A DNA stretch of 64,000 nt from Christiangramia aestuarii (GTDB taxonomy: Bacteria; Bacteroidota; Bacteroidia; Flavobacteriales; Flavobacteriaceae). Below are positions 33,961-42,404 of the stretch, one piece after another. Location: positions 18,767 to 82,766 of the forward strand of contig NZ_VJVW01000001.1 in the NCBI RefSeq assembly GCF_009735585.1, written 5' to 3'. Numbering within the stretch: the first letter of the stretch is position 1; each line of letters starts with the position of its first letter. Position numbers and translations under genes: made by a program. The notes beneath the pieces are model-generated. The model saw only the letters and a program-made list of their open reading frames with translations. It searched no databases and was not told the DNA's origin.

Positions 33961-36960
33961 TTAAAATGAAGCATTTAATCCAATGGTGATGGTACGGGCC
34001 TGTCCCAGGGTACCAAAATCTTCACCCTGTAAAATGTTTAGGTCTGTTTGGTTAGAAGTATTCGTAGATACTTCAGGATCGAAACCTAAATAATCTGTGA
34101 TGGTAACCAGGTTCTGACCCTGAACATAGAAGTTAAGTCTTCCCATCCCCAGGCTATCTACAAAATCACCCGGCAGGTCATACTCCAGCCTCAAAGTTCT
34201 CAACCTGATGAAATCACCGTCTTCCAGGAATTGTGTGCTAAACCTCTGCAATTGTCCAGATTCTGTGGAAGGCCTCGGCACATCTGTTTGCTGTCCCGGC
34301 TCTCTCCAGTAATTATCATAAACTCTTTCGCTGATGTTTCCATATGGAATTCCACTTCTGGTAAATCCGAAATTCTCATAGGCATGTCTACTCTGGTTAA
34401 AGATCTTGTTACCCCCAGAGAACTGCACATTCGCCGTTAAACTGAAATTTTTATAAGAAACTGTATTTAACCATCCACCAAAATAATCGGGTAATGCGCT
34501 GCCTACAACCTGGCGATCATCAAAGTCTATCACCCCATCGTTGTTCAAATCTTCGAACAAAGCATCCCCGGTTTGAGGATCTACGCCTTCATATTTTATC
34601 AGGAATAAAGTACTTACCGATTCCCCTTCGCTAAGAATATGGTTTCTTCCCACGATCTCGTTGTTGTTGAGCAGGGTTTTTATCTCATTATTCAGAAGAG
34701 AGAAATTGAAACCTGAATTCCAGTTAAAATCCTCACCCTGGATAACATTTGCATTCAGACTGAATTCAAATCCGTTATTCTCGATCTCTCCAATATTCTG
34801 AAAGACACTGCTGAATCCTGTTAACCCAGATACTCCTGCACTCAGCAGCAGATCTTCGGTTTGCTTGTTAAAATAATCGGCTGTGATACGAAGTCTCTGG
34901 TCGAAGAAACCAAGATCCAGCCCGATGTTTAGCTGTTTCGTCTTTTCCCAGCCCAGGTCGGAATTTTCAAGCCTGGCCGGTGCGATCCCTGGCCTATTGT
35001 TATAACCAGCAGTTAAAGAATAAGTTCCTACCCAGTTAGATGATATTTCCTGGTTTCCGGTGATCCCGTAACTTCCTCTGATCTTGAAATTTGAAACAGA
35101 TTCCGAATCAAAGAAATCTTCTTCATTCACTCTCCAGGCAACAGATCCTGAAGGGAAATAGCCGTACTGGTTATCTTCCCCAAACCGTGAAGAACCGTCG
35201 GCTCTAAGGGTAAAAGCGAAAATATATCGATTATCAAAAGAGTAGTTAGCTCTTCCAAAGAATGACTGTAAACCGAACTGGTTCTTCCCGGAAGTACTAT
35301 TGATAATTGTACTCGCCGCAGAAATACTTGTGGTGTTATTTGTAGCAAAACCTACCCCTGCCTGGTCTGAGAACTGGGCCTTGGTTTCCTGCAGGGTCCA
35401 TCCCGCCAACAGGTCCAGGTCATGCTTTTCAGCGAAAGTCCTGTTATAATTCAGGGTATTTTCTAACTGCCAGGTAGTTTCTTCATAAGTAGCGAAAATA
35501 GCCTCTCCGTCATCAGACTTATTTGTTCCCGCCGGAACAAAGGATTCCTCTACAAAATTGGAATAATCTGAAGAGAACATAGATTTAAAAGTAAGGCCGT
35601 CAGTTATTTCCCATTCAGCAAAAGCGGAAGCCTGGAAACGGGTACTGCGGGAATCATTGATGTATTCTTCAGCAATTAAAACCGGGTTTTCCAGCGGCCA
35701 CCAGGTATTGTAACTAAAAGGATTGGTATATTCTCCATTCTCATCTCGGATAGGAGCAGTTGGATCCCAACCCTGAGCATTGATGATCACCCCGTATTCG
35801 TCATTTTCGTTGATCGTACGGTCATGTACACTGCGATTCACGAACATGGTGGTTCCGATCTTTACTTTATCATTTATATCATGATCCAGGTTAAGTCTCG
35901 TACTTAAACGATCGAACTCCTGCCCAATCTGTATACCTTTCTGATTAAAATAGTTTCCACTAATGAAAAAACGAGTCTTATCTGAACCTCCACGAGCACT
36001 CACGTCTACATTCTGTGTGATCCCTGTCCTGAAGATCTCGTCATAGATATTGGTACTAACACCGTTGGACGTATCGATCCAGTCGAAATAATCTTCCCCC
36101 AGCCCGTCGAATTCCGCAGCCGTATTAAAGAATTCCTTGAAACGGTTCGGACCTACAAGATCAGGAGTATTGGTAATGGTAGAAAAACCGGTATAATAAC
36201 CAACATTTACCAAAGTCCTTCCCGATTTACCTCTTTTAGTAGTGATCAAAACCACCCCGTTAGCACCACGCGAACCGTAGATAGAAGCCGCGGCGGCATC
36301 TTTTAAAATGGTAATGGTTTTAATATCATTTGGGTTAATATCTGCCAAAGGGTTTGTTGGCTGAATATTACTATTCAAAGCTGAATTATTCCTGGAAACA
36401 AGTGGCACACCATCTACAATGAATAGCGGCTGGCTACTTGCAGAGATGGAAGAAACTCCCCTGATATTCACATTAATGGCAGCTCCCGGTGTTGCGGAAG
36501 ATGAAGAAATATTCACCCCAGGAGTCTGTCCCTGCAGGGCCGATTCGAAACTCGCTGCCGGTGTTTTTCCTATCTCTTCGGTATCTATGGTCTGGATACT
36601 ACTACTAACATCCTTTTCTTCCTGGGTTCCATAACCAACGATGACCACCTCATCCAGGGTCTGGTCTGCCGATAGACTCACCTGGTAGGAAGTAGCATCG
36701 GTAAGAGTTATGGTTTTAGACTGGTACCCCACAAAGGATACTTCCAGGGCTTCTGTGCCTTCAGGTACATCTATGGCAAAATTACCATCAAAATCGGTCA
36801 CAACCCCCATGCTTGATTCTGGAACAAGAACATTCGCGCCCAGTAATGGTTCCCCGGTATCTTCAGCAGTAACAGTACCGGTAATATTTCTCTGTGCAAA
36901 GCCCGTGGCGACGCAGCTAAAGAAAATGAGGTATATAAAAAATTGTTTAGAAAATTTCAT
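33961..36960 (-). CDS. SusC/RagA TonB-linked outer-membrane transporter
   Basis: A 999-aa TonB-dependent transporter. It has a signal peptide (MKFSKQFFIYLIFFSCVATG, cleavage after FAQ), a carboxypeptidase-D-like N-terminal domain (NITGTVTAEDTGEPLLGANV, residues 24-100), a TonB-box region with DEVVIVGYGTQEEKDVSSS (about 104-122), and a plug (PLFIVDGVPLVSRN; ITILKDAAAASIYGSRGANG) followed by a 22-strand barrel. No sigma or anti-sigma genes are nearby. It imports the ligand captured by SusD, energised by TonB. The promoter side carries two short leader ORFs and a stem-loop, suggesting post-transcriptional control. Confidence 0.95.
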   Translation of the reverse strand: MKFSKQFFIYLIFFSCVATGFAQRNITGTVTAEDTGEPLLGANVLVPESSMGVVTDFDGNFAIDVPEGTEALEVSFVGYQSKTITLTDATSYQVSLSADQTLDEVVIVGYGTQEEKDVSSSIQTIDTEEIGKTPAASFESALQGQTPGVNISSSSATPGAAINVNIRGVSSISASSQPLFIVDGVPLVSRNNSALNSNIQPTNPLADINPNDIKTITILKDAAAASIYGSRGANGVVLITTKRGKSGRTLVNVGYYTGFSTITNTPDLVGPNRFKEFFNTAAEFDGLGEDYFDWIDTSNGVSTNIYDEIFRTGITQNVDVSARGGSDKTRFFISGNYFNQKGIQIGQEFDRLSTRLNLDHDINDKVKIGTTMFVNRSVHDRTINENDEYGVIINAQGWDPTAPIRDENGEYTNPFSYNTWWPLENPVLIAEEYINDSRSTRFQASAFAEWEITDGLTFKSMFSSDYSNFVEESFVPAGTNKSDDGEAIFATYEETTWQLENTLNYNRTFAEKHDLDLLAGWTLQETKAQFSDQAGVGFATNNTTSISAASTIINSTSGKNQFGLQSFFGRANYSFDNRYIFAFTLRADGSSRFGEDNQYGYFPSGSVAWRVNEEDFFDSESVSNFKIRGSYGITGNQEISSNWVGTYSLTAGYNNRPGIAPARLENSDLGWEKTKQLNIGLDLGFFDQRLRITADYFNKQTEDLLLSAGVSGLTGFSSVFQNIGEIENNGFEFSLNANVIQGEDFNWNSGFNFSLLNNEIKTLLNNNEIVGRNHILSEGESVSTLFLIKYEGVDPQTGDALFEDLNNDGVIDFDDRQVVGSALPDYFGGWLNTVSYKNFSLTANVQFSGGNKIFNQSRHAYENFGFTRSGIPYGNISERVYDNYWREPGQQTDVPRPSTESGQLQRFSTQFLEDGDFIRLRTLRLEYDLPGDFVDSLGMGRLNFYVQGQNLVTITDYLGFDPEVSTNTSNQTDLNILQGEDFGTLGQARTITIGLNASF

Positions 36961-36987
36961 TTTTAGTTTAATTGATTAATACTAATA

Positions 36988-37036
36988 GGAATCTACTGCC
37001 CCTGCCGTTTTTCTAGAAGAGTTATAGTAGATCTCC
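36988..37036 (-). promoter_or_regulatory. Potential stem-loop in the susC leader
   Basis: On the minus strand GGAGATCTACT (37036-37026) can pair with AGTAGATTCC (36997-36988) with one bulged G, around a loop of about 28 nt. It lies between the stop of the proximal leader ORF and the susC start, 28 bp from the ATG. There is no U-tract, so it is not a plain terminator; it may modulate translation or processing. Confidence 0.45.
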
Positions 37037-37073
37037 AAAAAAACAGTAAGGTGGTTTTAAAAAATGAAATTGT

Positions 37074-37157
37074 CTAGCAATCGAATATCGGCTGAAGTCC
37101 CATTAAGGTCAATGGTTTACAGCAGATAAAATATTTAAAGGAATTAAAATTGAACAT
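37074..37157 (-). CDS. Leader peptide ORF upstream of susC, proximal copy (27 aa)
   Basis: ATG at 37157 to TAG at 37074. The N-terminus is rich in Phe and Asn (MFNFNSFKYFIC) and the last 15 residues are CKPLTLMGLQPIFDC. The same block recurs in the distal ORF with substitutions L to F and M to L, while codons differ at synonymous positions (for example CTT/CTG, TTC/TTT). That pattern suggests selection on the peptide. The stop is 113 bp before the susC start. It may be a regulatory leader peptide, or a small Cys-rich product in its own right. No family name is known to me. Confidence 0.65.
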   Translation of the reverse strand: MFNFNSFKYFICCKPLTLMGLQPIFDC

Positions 37158-37246
37158 GGCTTATAATTAAATTAGAAAAATTGAAATTATAATCCGGTCT
37201 CAAGAAATTGAACCGATCTTAAAGCGATAAAATTCGGGAAAGGGTT

Positions 37247-37327
37247 CTAGCAATCAAATATCGGCTGCAGCCCAAGAAGTGTAAAAGGCTTACATTTAAT
37301 TACCGATATTGAAAAACTGCTTTTCAA
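37247..37327 (-). CDS. Leader peptide ORF upstream of susC, distal copy (about 26 aa)
   Basis: An in-frame TGA lies at 37351-37349 and the stop TAG at 37249-37247. No ATG is available; TTG at 37327 is the best start, giving KSSFSISVIK followed by CKPFTLLGLQPIFDC. The last 15 residues match the proximal ORF at 13 positions. The lack of an ATG means it may use a rare start or be a decayed duplicate. The two stops are 173 bp apart. Confidence 0.5.
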   Translation of the reverse strand: MKSSFSISVIKCKPFTLLGLQPIFDC

Positions 37328-37534
37328 GCTAATTTGGTTTTTAACTGTTCATAAAAGTATAAAATATTCTTAATAATCAAAATTTTAAATAAGGATCTTC
37401 CCAAAAGCTTAGAAAATTATATTCTGAAAGATCGTTTTACCGAGAAATCGCGAAAATGAAATAATGCAAAAATTTTCGTATTTTCAAATAGTTGTTTTTC
37501 AGAAACTTAAAGCCCTCCCGCAAATTCTCAAGCT

Positions 37535-39250
37535 ATGCACATCTTAAGATCCTATTTACTTGTTCCGCTCTATTTTTTTGCCTCAATGGTCATTGCGCAA
37601 ACAACAAACTCACAAACTACTATTTATTATGGTGGCGATATCCTCACAATGGCCGGGGAAAATCCTGATTATGCTGAAGCTTTAGTAGAAGCCGATGGCA
37701 AGATTCTTTTTGTGGGTAGTCTCGAAGAAGCGAAAAAACAGGCAGGAGACGATTATTCTGAAGTAGATCTTAAAGGAAAAACACTATTACCTGGTTTGAT
37801 CGACGGACACGCTCATTTTAGCAATTTCGCGACCCAGGCAATTGGTGTAAACCTACTGCCGTCACCTGATGGGAAAGCCGATAATATTCCGTCGATGATT
37901 GAAGAACTTAGAGCCTGGAACACTCCTGAAAACCGAAAATTGACTGGATGGATATTCGGGATGGGCTTCGACGATTCGGTAATAGATGAAAAGCGATTTC
38001 CCACTAAGGAGGACCTGGACAAGGTCACGACTGAATTCCCGATAATGATTATCCATATTTCCGGCCATTTTGCAGTTGTTAATTCTAAAGGTCTTGAAGA
38101 ATTAGGAATTACTTCTGAAACTGAAGATCCAGAGGGAGGAATAATCAGGCACATGCAAGGATCAAATGAGCCCAATGGCGTACTGGAAGAACTGGCTGCA
38201 ATTCCTAATATGATGGTCGCCCTCATGCCAGCGACACCTGAGGCTGCACAACGCTTTTTCGATGCCGGCCAGGAGATGGCTCTATCCTATGGTTATACCA
38301 CAGCCCAGGAAGGAAGGACCATGCAAAATGCCGATCAACTAATGAGCCTGGCTGAAGCCGGTAAACTAAAACTTGATGTGGTGAGTTATGTAGATTACAT
38401 CATGGCAGACAAATACCTTTCCACCGACTGGTATTCTAAAACTTATAATAATCATTTTAGATTTGGCGGAATGAAGTTAACCCTGGATGGTTCCCCACAG
38501 GGAAGAACTGCCTGGAGAACCCAGCCCTACCTGCTTCCACCAGACGGAGCCGCAAAAGATTATTCAGGATATCCCGCGATCCCCAATGATGAAGAGGTGA
38601 CCGATATTTATCGAAAGGCATTACAAAATAACTGGCAAACTCTCACGCATGCCAACGGAGATGCCGCCATGGATCAAATGATAAGAACTTTAAAACCCCT
38701 ACTTCAAGAATACGGGAACGAAGACAGGCGTTTTGTGTTGATACACGGTCAATACGTTCGGGAAGACCAGCTGGAAGATTTCAGTGAAATGAGGGTCATT
38801 GGTTCTCTTTTTCCTTTACATACTTTTTACTGGGGAGACTGGCATAAGCAGATCATTGGGGATTCTCTTGGGAACAAAATTAGCCCGATGCGTACCGCTT
38901 TGAACAAGGGAATGAAAGTGACCATACATTCCGACGCCCCGGTAGCTTTACCCAATTTAATGCGAGTAGTCTGGACTGCGGTGGATCGTACCTCAAGATC
39001 TGGAGCCGTAATTGGCGAAAAAGAAAGGCTTACACCTTATGAGGCTATAAAGGCGATTACAGCCTGGAGCGGTTACCAGCATTTTGAAGAAGATAAAAAG
39101 GGGACACTAGAAAAAGGAAAGTTGGCAGACATGGTCATCCTGGATCAAAATCCATTAAAGGTAGATCCTGAAAACATCAAGGATATCCTGGTGCTGGAAA
39201 CGATCAAAGAGGGGAAATCGGTTTATAAAAGAGAGCAATCACTGTACTAG
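37535..39250 (+). CDS. Exported amidohydrolase (YtcJ-like)
   Basis: A 571-aa metal-dependent hydrolase of the amidohydrolase superfamily. It has a signal peptide (MHILRSYLLVPLYFFASMVIA, cleavage before QTTNSQ), the metal-site motif LPGLIDGHAHFSNF (about residue 87-100), then LTLDGSPQGRTAWRTQPYL, LTHANGDAAMDQ, TIHSDAPVALP and the C-terminal GTLEKGKLADMVILDQNPL. It is probably periplasmic. It is transcribed divergently from susC, so it may share regulation; YtcJ-type enzymes act on amides or cyclic imides, which would fit a peptide/amino-acid diet, but the substrate is unknown. Confidence 0.9.
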   Translation: MHILRSYLLVPLYFFASMVIAQTTNSQTTIYYGGDILTMAGENPDYAEALVEADGKILFVGSLEEAKKQAGDDYSEVDLKGKTLLPGLIDGHAHFSNFATQAIGVNLLPSPDGKADNIPSMIEELRAWNTPENRKLTGWIFGMGFDDSVIDEKRFPTKEDLDKVTTEFPIMIIHISGHFAVVNSKGLEELGITSETEDPEGGIIRHMQGSNEPNGVLEELAAIPNMMVALMPATPEAAQRFFDAGQEMALSYGYTTAQEGRTMQNADQLMSLAEAGKLKLDVVSYVDYIMADKYLSTDWYSKTYNNHFRFGGMKLTLDGSPQGRTAWRTQPYLLPPDGAAKDYSGYPAIPNDEEVTDIYRKALQNNWQTLTHANGDAAMDQMIRTLKPLLQEYGNEDRRFVLIHGQYVREDQLEDFSEMRVIGSLFPLHTFYWGDWHKQIIGDSLGNKISPMRTALNKGMKVTIHSDAPVALPNLMRVVWTAVDRTSRSGAVIGEKERLTPYEAIKAITAWSGYQHFEEDKKGTLEKGKLADMVILDQNPLKVDPENIKDILVLETIKEGKSVYKREQSLY

Positions 39251-39413
39251 CAAAAGTTCTTATCAAAAAAAAATCCTTCGATCTTCTTTTGGAAAAATTC
39301 GATAATTATCAAAATGTATCATTAGTCCAGGAAAGCAGCTCCAGGAAGCTAATTCTTTTTGCAACAGCTTATTTAAAACATCGTCATTATCTTGTGACTA
39401 TAAACCTGGTATC

Positions 39414-40793
39414 ATGATAAAAAGAAACCTGTTACTGATATGCCTTGCATTTTCGCTTCAGCTTTCAGCACAGTCCTCAAAGATGTTTTCAAAGACCGAA
39501 GTAATTCAGGATCTTGATTATCTATATAAAGCATTAAAGGAATCACATTATAACCTATTTGCGTATACCCCGGAAGCCCAATATGACGATGTACATAATC
39601 ATTTAAAAACATCCATTAACAAAGATTCATTAAGCCTTCTGGAAGCTACGACCATACTGCAGCAGCTTACTTCCTCTGCACAAAATGGTCATACTGAAAT
39701 AGGATTCCCGGGCCAGTCTTATATAGAATTCGCTTCCGCCGGCGGTAAGCTATTTCCATTGGAACTCGCTATTGAAGGTGACAGGACGCTGGTAAGAAAG
39801 AACTGGTCCAATCAAACTATATCTCCGGGTACTCAGGTTGTAGCTATTGATGATGTTCCCATACAAGAGATTTTAACTAAAATCTATCCGCAAATTTCAG
39901 CTGAAAGAACCTACTTCAAAAATGCCAAGTTAGAGATGTTTTCCTTTCCCCGATATTACTGGCAGGTATTTGGCGAAAAGGATAATTTCAAGATTGAGGT
40001 ACTCAGCAATGGCGAACGGAAAACTTTAAATTTGTCAGCAATAGAAGCGATCGAAGACTATGAAATGAAGCGCGAAGAGATACTAAGCTCAAAAATGGAA
40101 CTTCGTTTTCTAGGATCTACGGCATTTTTAAATCCCGGCAACTTTGGAGGTGATACTGAAATCTACCAATCTTTTATTGACTCTTCTTTTACGCGTATAC
40201 AGGAGGCTGAAATTGAGAATTTGATCATCGATTTAAGGAACAATGCCGGAGGTGACGATTCCTTCAGCGATTACCTTGTTTCTTATATTGCCGATAGACC
40301 CTTCCTTTGGACATCTAATTTTAGCCTGAAGTCAAGTCAGTTGCTAAAAGACCAGGTTCGGAAGGAAAGGGATACCACGCAGCCTTTCTGGAGAGAGGTT
40401 TTAGTTCATAAAAATGATGAGATCTATCCTTATAAATTTGAAGCCTTTAAGCCTCAACCAGAAGCTAAGCGCTTTAAAGGTGATGTTTTTGTATTAATTA
40501 ACAGGCAATCACATTCCCAATCTGCAGTTACTGCTGCACAGATCCAGGATTATGATTTTGGAACCATTGTGGGCGAGGAAACCGGTGATTATCCATCACT
40601 TTACGCCTCGGTGTTCTATTTCCAGTTACCAAATACCGGGACCACTGTTCAGGTATCCAAGGGAAGGATCATCCGGGTTAACGGAAGCACCGCTGAAGAA
40701 GGAGTAATTCCAGATATATTTATCAAGGATTATCTGCTTGATGAAAATGATGAAATTTTAAACGGATTGCTACAGAAACTTCAAAATGAGTAA
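39414..40793 (+). CDS. S41 family peptidase (exported)
   Basis: A 459-aa protein with a signal peptide (MIKRNLLLICLAFSLQLSA, cleavage before QSSKMF). The C-terminal half is the C-terminal-processing-protease-like S41 domain: FLNPGNFGGDTEIYQSF, NLIIDLRNNAGGDDSFSDYL, then NRQSHSQSAVTAAQIQDYDF with the likely nucleophile Ser, and GTIVGEETGDYPS. A PDZ-like region (SPGTQVVAIDDVPIQEIL) precedes it. It lies 163 bp after the amidohydrolase gene. It probably degrades or processes periplasmic peptides; the target is unknown. Confidence 0.87.
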   Translation: MIKRNLLLICLAFSLQLSAQSSKMFSKTEVIQDLDYLYKALKESHYNLFAYTPEAQYDDVHNHLKTSINKDSLSLLEATTILQQLTSSAQNGHTEIGFPGQSYIEFASAGGKLFPLELAIEGDRTLVRKNWSNQTISPGTQVVAIDDVPIQEILTKIYPQISAERTYFKNAKLEMFSFPRYYWQVFGEKDNFKIEVLSNGERKTLNLSAIEAIEDYEMKREEILSSKMELRFLGSTAFLNPGNFGGDTEIYQSFIDSSFTRIQEAEIENLIIDLRNNAGGDDSFSDYLVSYIADRPFLWTSNFSLKSSQLLKDQVRKERDTTQPFWREVLVHKNDEIYPYKFEAFKPQPEAKRFKGDVFVLINRQSHSQSAVTAAQIQDYDFGTIVGEETGDYPSLYASVFYFQLPNTGTTVQVSKGRIIRVNGSTAEEGVIPDIFIKDYLLDENDEILNGLLQKLQNE

Positions 40794-40852
40794 AACTAAT
40801 ATCAGTTCCGACTTAGGATTTTAATATTGAAAATTTCGCCTGGATAATCCAA

Positions 40853-40884
40853 AATAAAAAAAGCTAACAGCAATGCCGTTAGCC
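40853..40884 (-). terminator. Rho-independent terminator (minus strand)
   Basis: GCTAAC (40863-40868) pairs with GTTAGC (40878-40883), extended by GC pairs. On the minus strand it is followed by a run of T (complement of the A-tract ending at 40862). It serves the redoxin gene. Confidence 0.8.
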
Positions 40885-40905
40885 CTTTTAATATATATTG
40901 AATGT

Positions 40906-41511
40906 TTAAGCTGTCTTGATACTGCAGCCTACTGCCTTCGTAGTTGACGGCTCCGGCTGTTTTCCATTTTCCATGGCCTCTATTGCATCTTCCACGAATT
41001 TCTGCTCTACACCATCCTCATCGCGTACACTATCATCTATGGCGCCATGGTACCTTAATATTCGGTTGGCATCTACTAAAAAGATCTCCGGGGTGCGGGT
41101 AGCTCCATATTTTGGGTAAATTTCCTGCCCTTCATCTAGGAGATATAAGAAAGGAAAGCCTTTTTCTTGCGCATTCTCTTTCATGGCCTGGAAACTATCT
41201 CCTGGCTGCACCGCTGGATCATTTGGCTGAATGGCCACTACCGGGTACCCTTTAGGAGCATAATTATTATGAAGGTCTATAAGGCGTTGTTCGTTCGCAA
41301 TGGCGTAAGGACAGGTATTGCAGGTAAAAACCACGATGTAGCCTTTCGGTTCGTTCCCGTTGGCATCCTTTATATTATCAAATTTGTATTCCCTGCCATC
41401 GATATTCTTCAATTTAAAATCGGGTGCCTTGTCCCCTATTTCAATGCCATTGATGGGTTGGGCCATTGCAAAGAATAAAATTCCTGCCAGGACTAAAATT
41501 AACTTGCTCAT
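40906..41511 (-). CDS. Exported thioredoxin-fold (redoxin/AhpC-TSA-like) protein
   Basis: A 201-aa protein with a signal peptide (MSKLILVLAGILFFAMAQPI). The redoxin domain starts with GIEIGDKAPDFKLKNIDGRE, with the active-site pair C-N-T-C in FTCNTCPYAIANEQRLIDL, followed by YPVVAIQPND, GFPFLYLLDEGQEI and RTPEIFLVDANRILRYHGAID. This matches the periplasmic thioredoxin-family proteins common in Bacteroidota. It probably reduces or detoxifies thiol targets. It follows the TlpA-like gene by 16 bp, so the two form an operon. Confidence 0.9.
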   Translation of the reverse strand: MSKLILVLAGILFFAMAQPINGIEIGDKAPDFKLKNIDGREYKFDNIKDANGNEPKGYIVVFTCNTCPYAIANEQRLIDLHNNYAPKGYPVVAIQPNDPAVQPGDSFQAMKENAQEKGFPFLYLLDEGQEIYPKYGATRTPEIFLVDANRILRYHGAIDDSVRDEDGVEQKFVEDAIEAMENGKQPEPSTTKAVGCSIKTA

Positions 41512-41527
41512 AATCTTATGTTTTATG

Positions 41528-42145
41528 TTATAAAAATTCCTTGATCTCTTTCTCTATTTGCGCCAGGTTCTCGAAGGACGTGCCTATCAGTTTAGTCTGC
41601 TCTCCCTTGTAAATATAAGTTGCCGGGATCGCCCCGCTCCAGTCTTCTGAAACCTTATCGATCCAGTTATTGTACTTGCCATCCAGCAAAACCAACACCT
41701 TTGAGTTCAGTTTCTTTTCTCTCACGAACGGCACAAGCTTATCCTCTATTTGCTTCGGAAAATCAAGGCTTACCAATACTACTTTCAGTTTTTTATCTGA
41801 ATAGATGGAGTCGACCGCTTCAAAATAAGGCAGTTCCTTGATGCAGGGTTTGCACCAGGTCGCCCAGAAATTGATCACATAAGTAGTGTCGTTTTCCAGG
41901 TGAAAAACAGGTTCCAGGTCTTCAAAATTCTCATAAATGGCTATTCCTTCCATCGTTGAAGAGGGTTCAGGCCATTTTCTGTTAGCTTTGGATTCTTCTG
42001 AAAGCTCCGCGGAAATATCTTCCTGTCCCCTATCCTTATTTTCCTTACAGGCCAGGATAGCCAAAAGACTGAAGCTTCCGATTAGAAAACTGAGATAATT
42101 ACTGAAGATCTTTTCGCTAATCCTGAAGTTCATGTTTTGATCCAT
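41528..42145 (-). CDS. TlpA-like thioredoxin-fold lipoprotein
   Basis: A 205-aa protein (201 aa if started at the next Met, 42133). It has a hydrophobic N-terminus ending in the lipobox LLAILAC, so it is membrane anchored and faces the periplasm. The thioredoxin domain has W-C-K-P-C in NFWATWCKPCIKELPYFEAV and a cis-Pro region in SGAIPATYIYKGEQ. TlpA/ResA-type proteins reduce disulfides, for example in cytochrome c maturation or stress defence. It is first in the operon with the redoxin gene. Confidence 0.9.
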   Translation of the reverse strand: MDQNMNFRISEKIFSNYLSFLIGSFSLLAILACKENKDRGQEDISAELSEESKANRKWPEPSSTMEGIAIYENFEDLEPVFHLENDTTYVINFWATWCKPCIKELPYFEAVDSIYSDKKLKVVLVSLDFPKQIEDKLVPFVREKKLNSKVLVLLDGKYNNWIDKVSEDWSGAIPATYIYKGEQTKLIGTSFENLAQIEKEIKEFL

Positions 42146-42318
42146 TTAAAGCGGATTGAATTTACGCAATAATTTAATTATCAGGCTCTAATAAATTTCA
42201 AAAAATACCAGCCAGGTTAAGGAAATCAGTTTTCTTAAGACTAAAATCCAGGTAGGAACGAATTTAAATTTCACATTCCAGGCCTTATGATTGCTAGAAA
42301 ACTTCCAGAAATGTGATA

Positions 42319-42356
42319 TTTGTTACTTTTTGATAAAATGTCATGGCCTACTTTTG
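42319..42356 (+). promoter_or_regulatory. Promoter of the MBL-fold/rhodanese gene
   Basis: TACTTTTG (42349-42356) is an exact TAnnTTTG -7 element, 48 bp before the start codon. TTTG elements occur at 42319-42322 and 42329-42332, giving spacers of 26 and 16 bp, neither ideal. Confidence 0.5.
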
Positions 42357-42404
42357 TAGTCATCATTCTGATCTGCATATTTGGATCAGGGAAAATTGAA
42401 GCTT

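Larger units (their letters stand above)
36961..37534. other. Divergent control region between susC and the amidohydrolase gene
   Basis: 574 bp holding, on the minus strand, two short ORFs with matching C-terminal sequence (37327-37247 and 37157-37074) and then a potential stem-loop (37036-36988) before the susC start. The two short ORFs are seen as imperfect direct repeats around 37073-37100 and 37246-37273. No tRNA or other RNA gene is recognised. Confidence 0.6.

Noticed and set aside
37073..37273. CRISPR-like pair of direct repeats
   Set aside because: Only two copies, imperfect, with a long gap and no cas genes. The differences fall at synonymous codon positions, so short ORFs explain them better.
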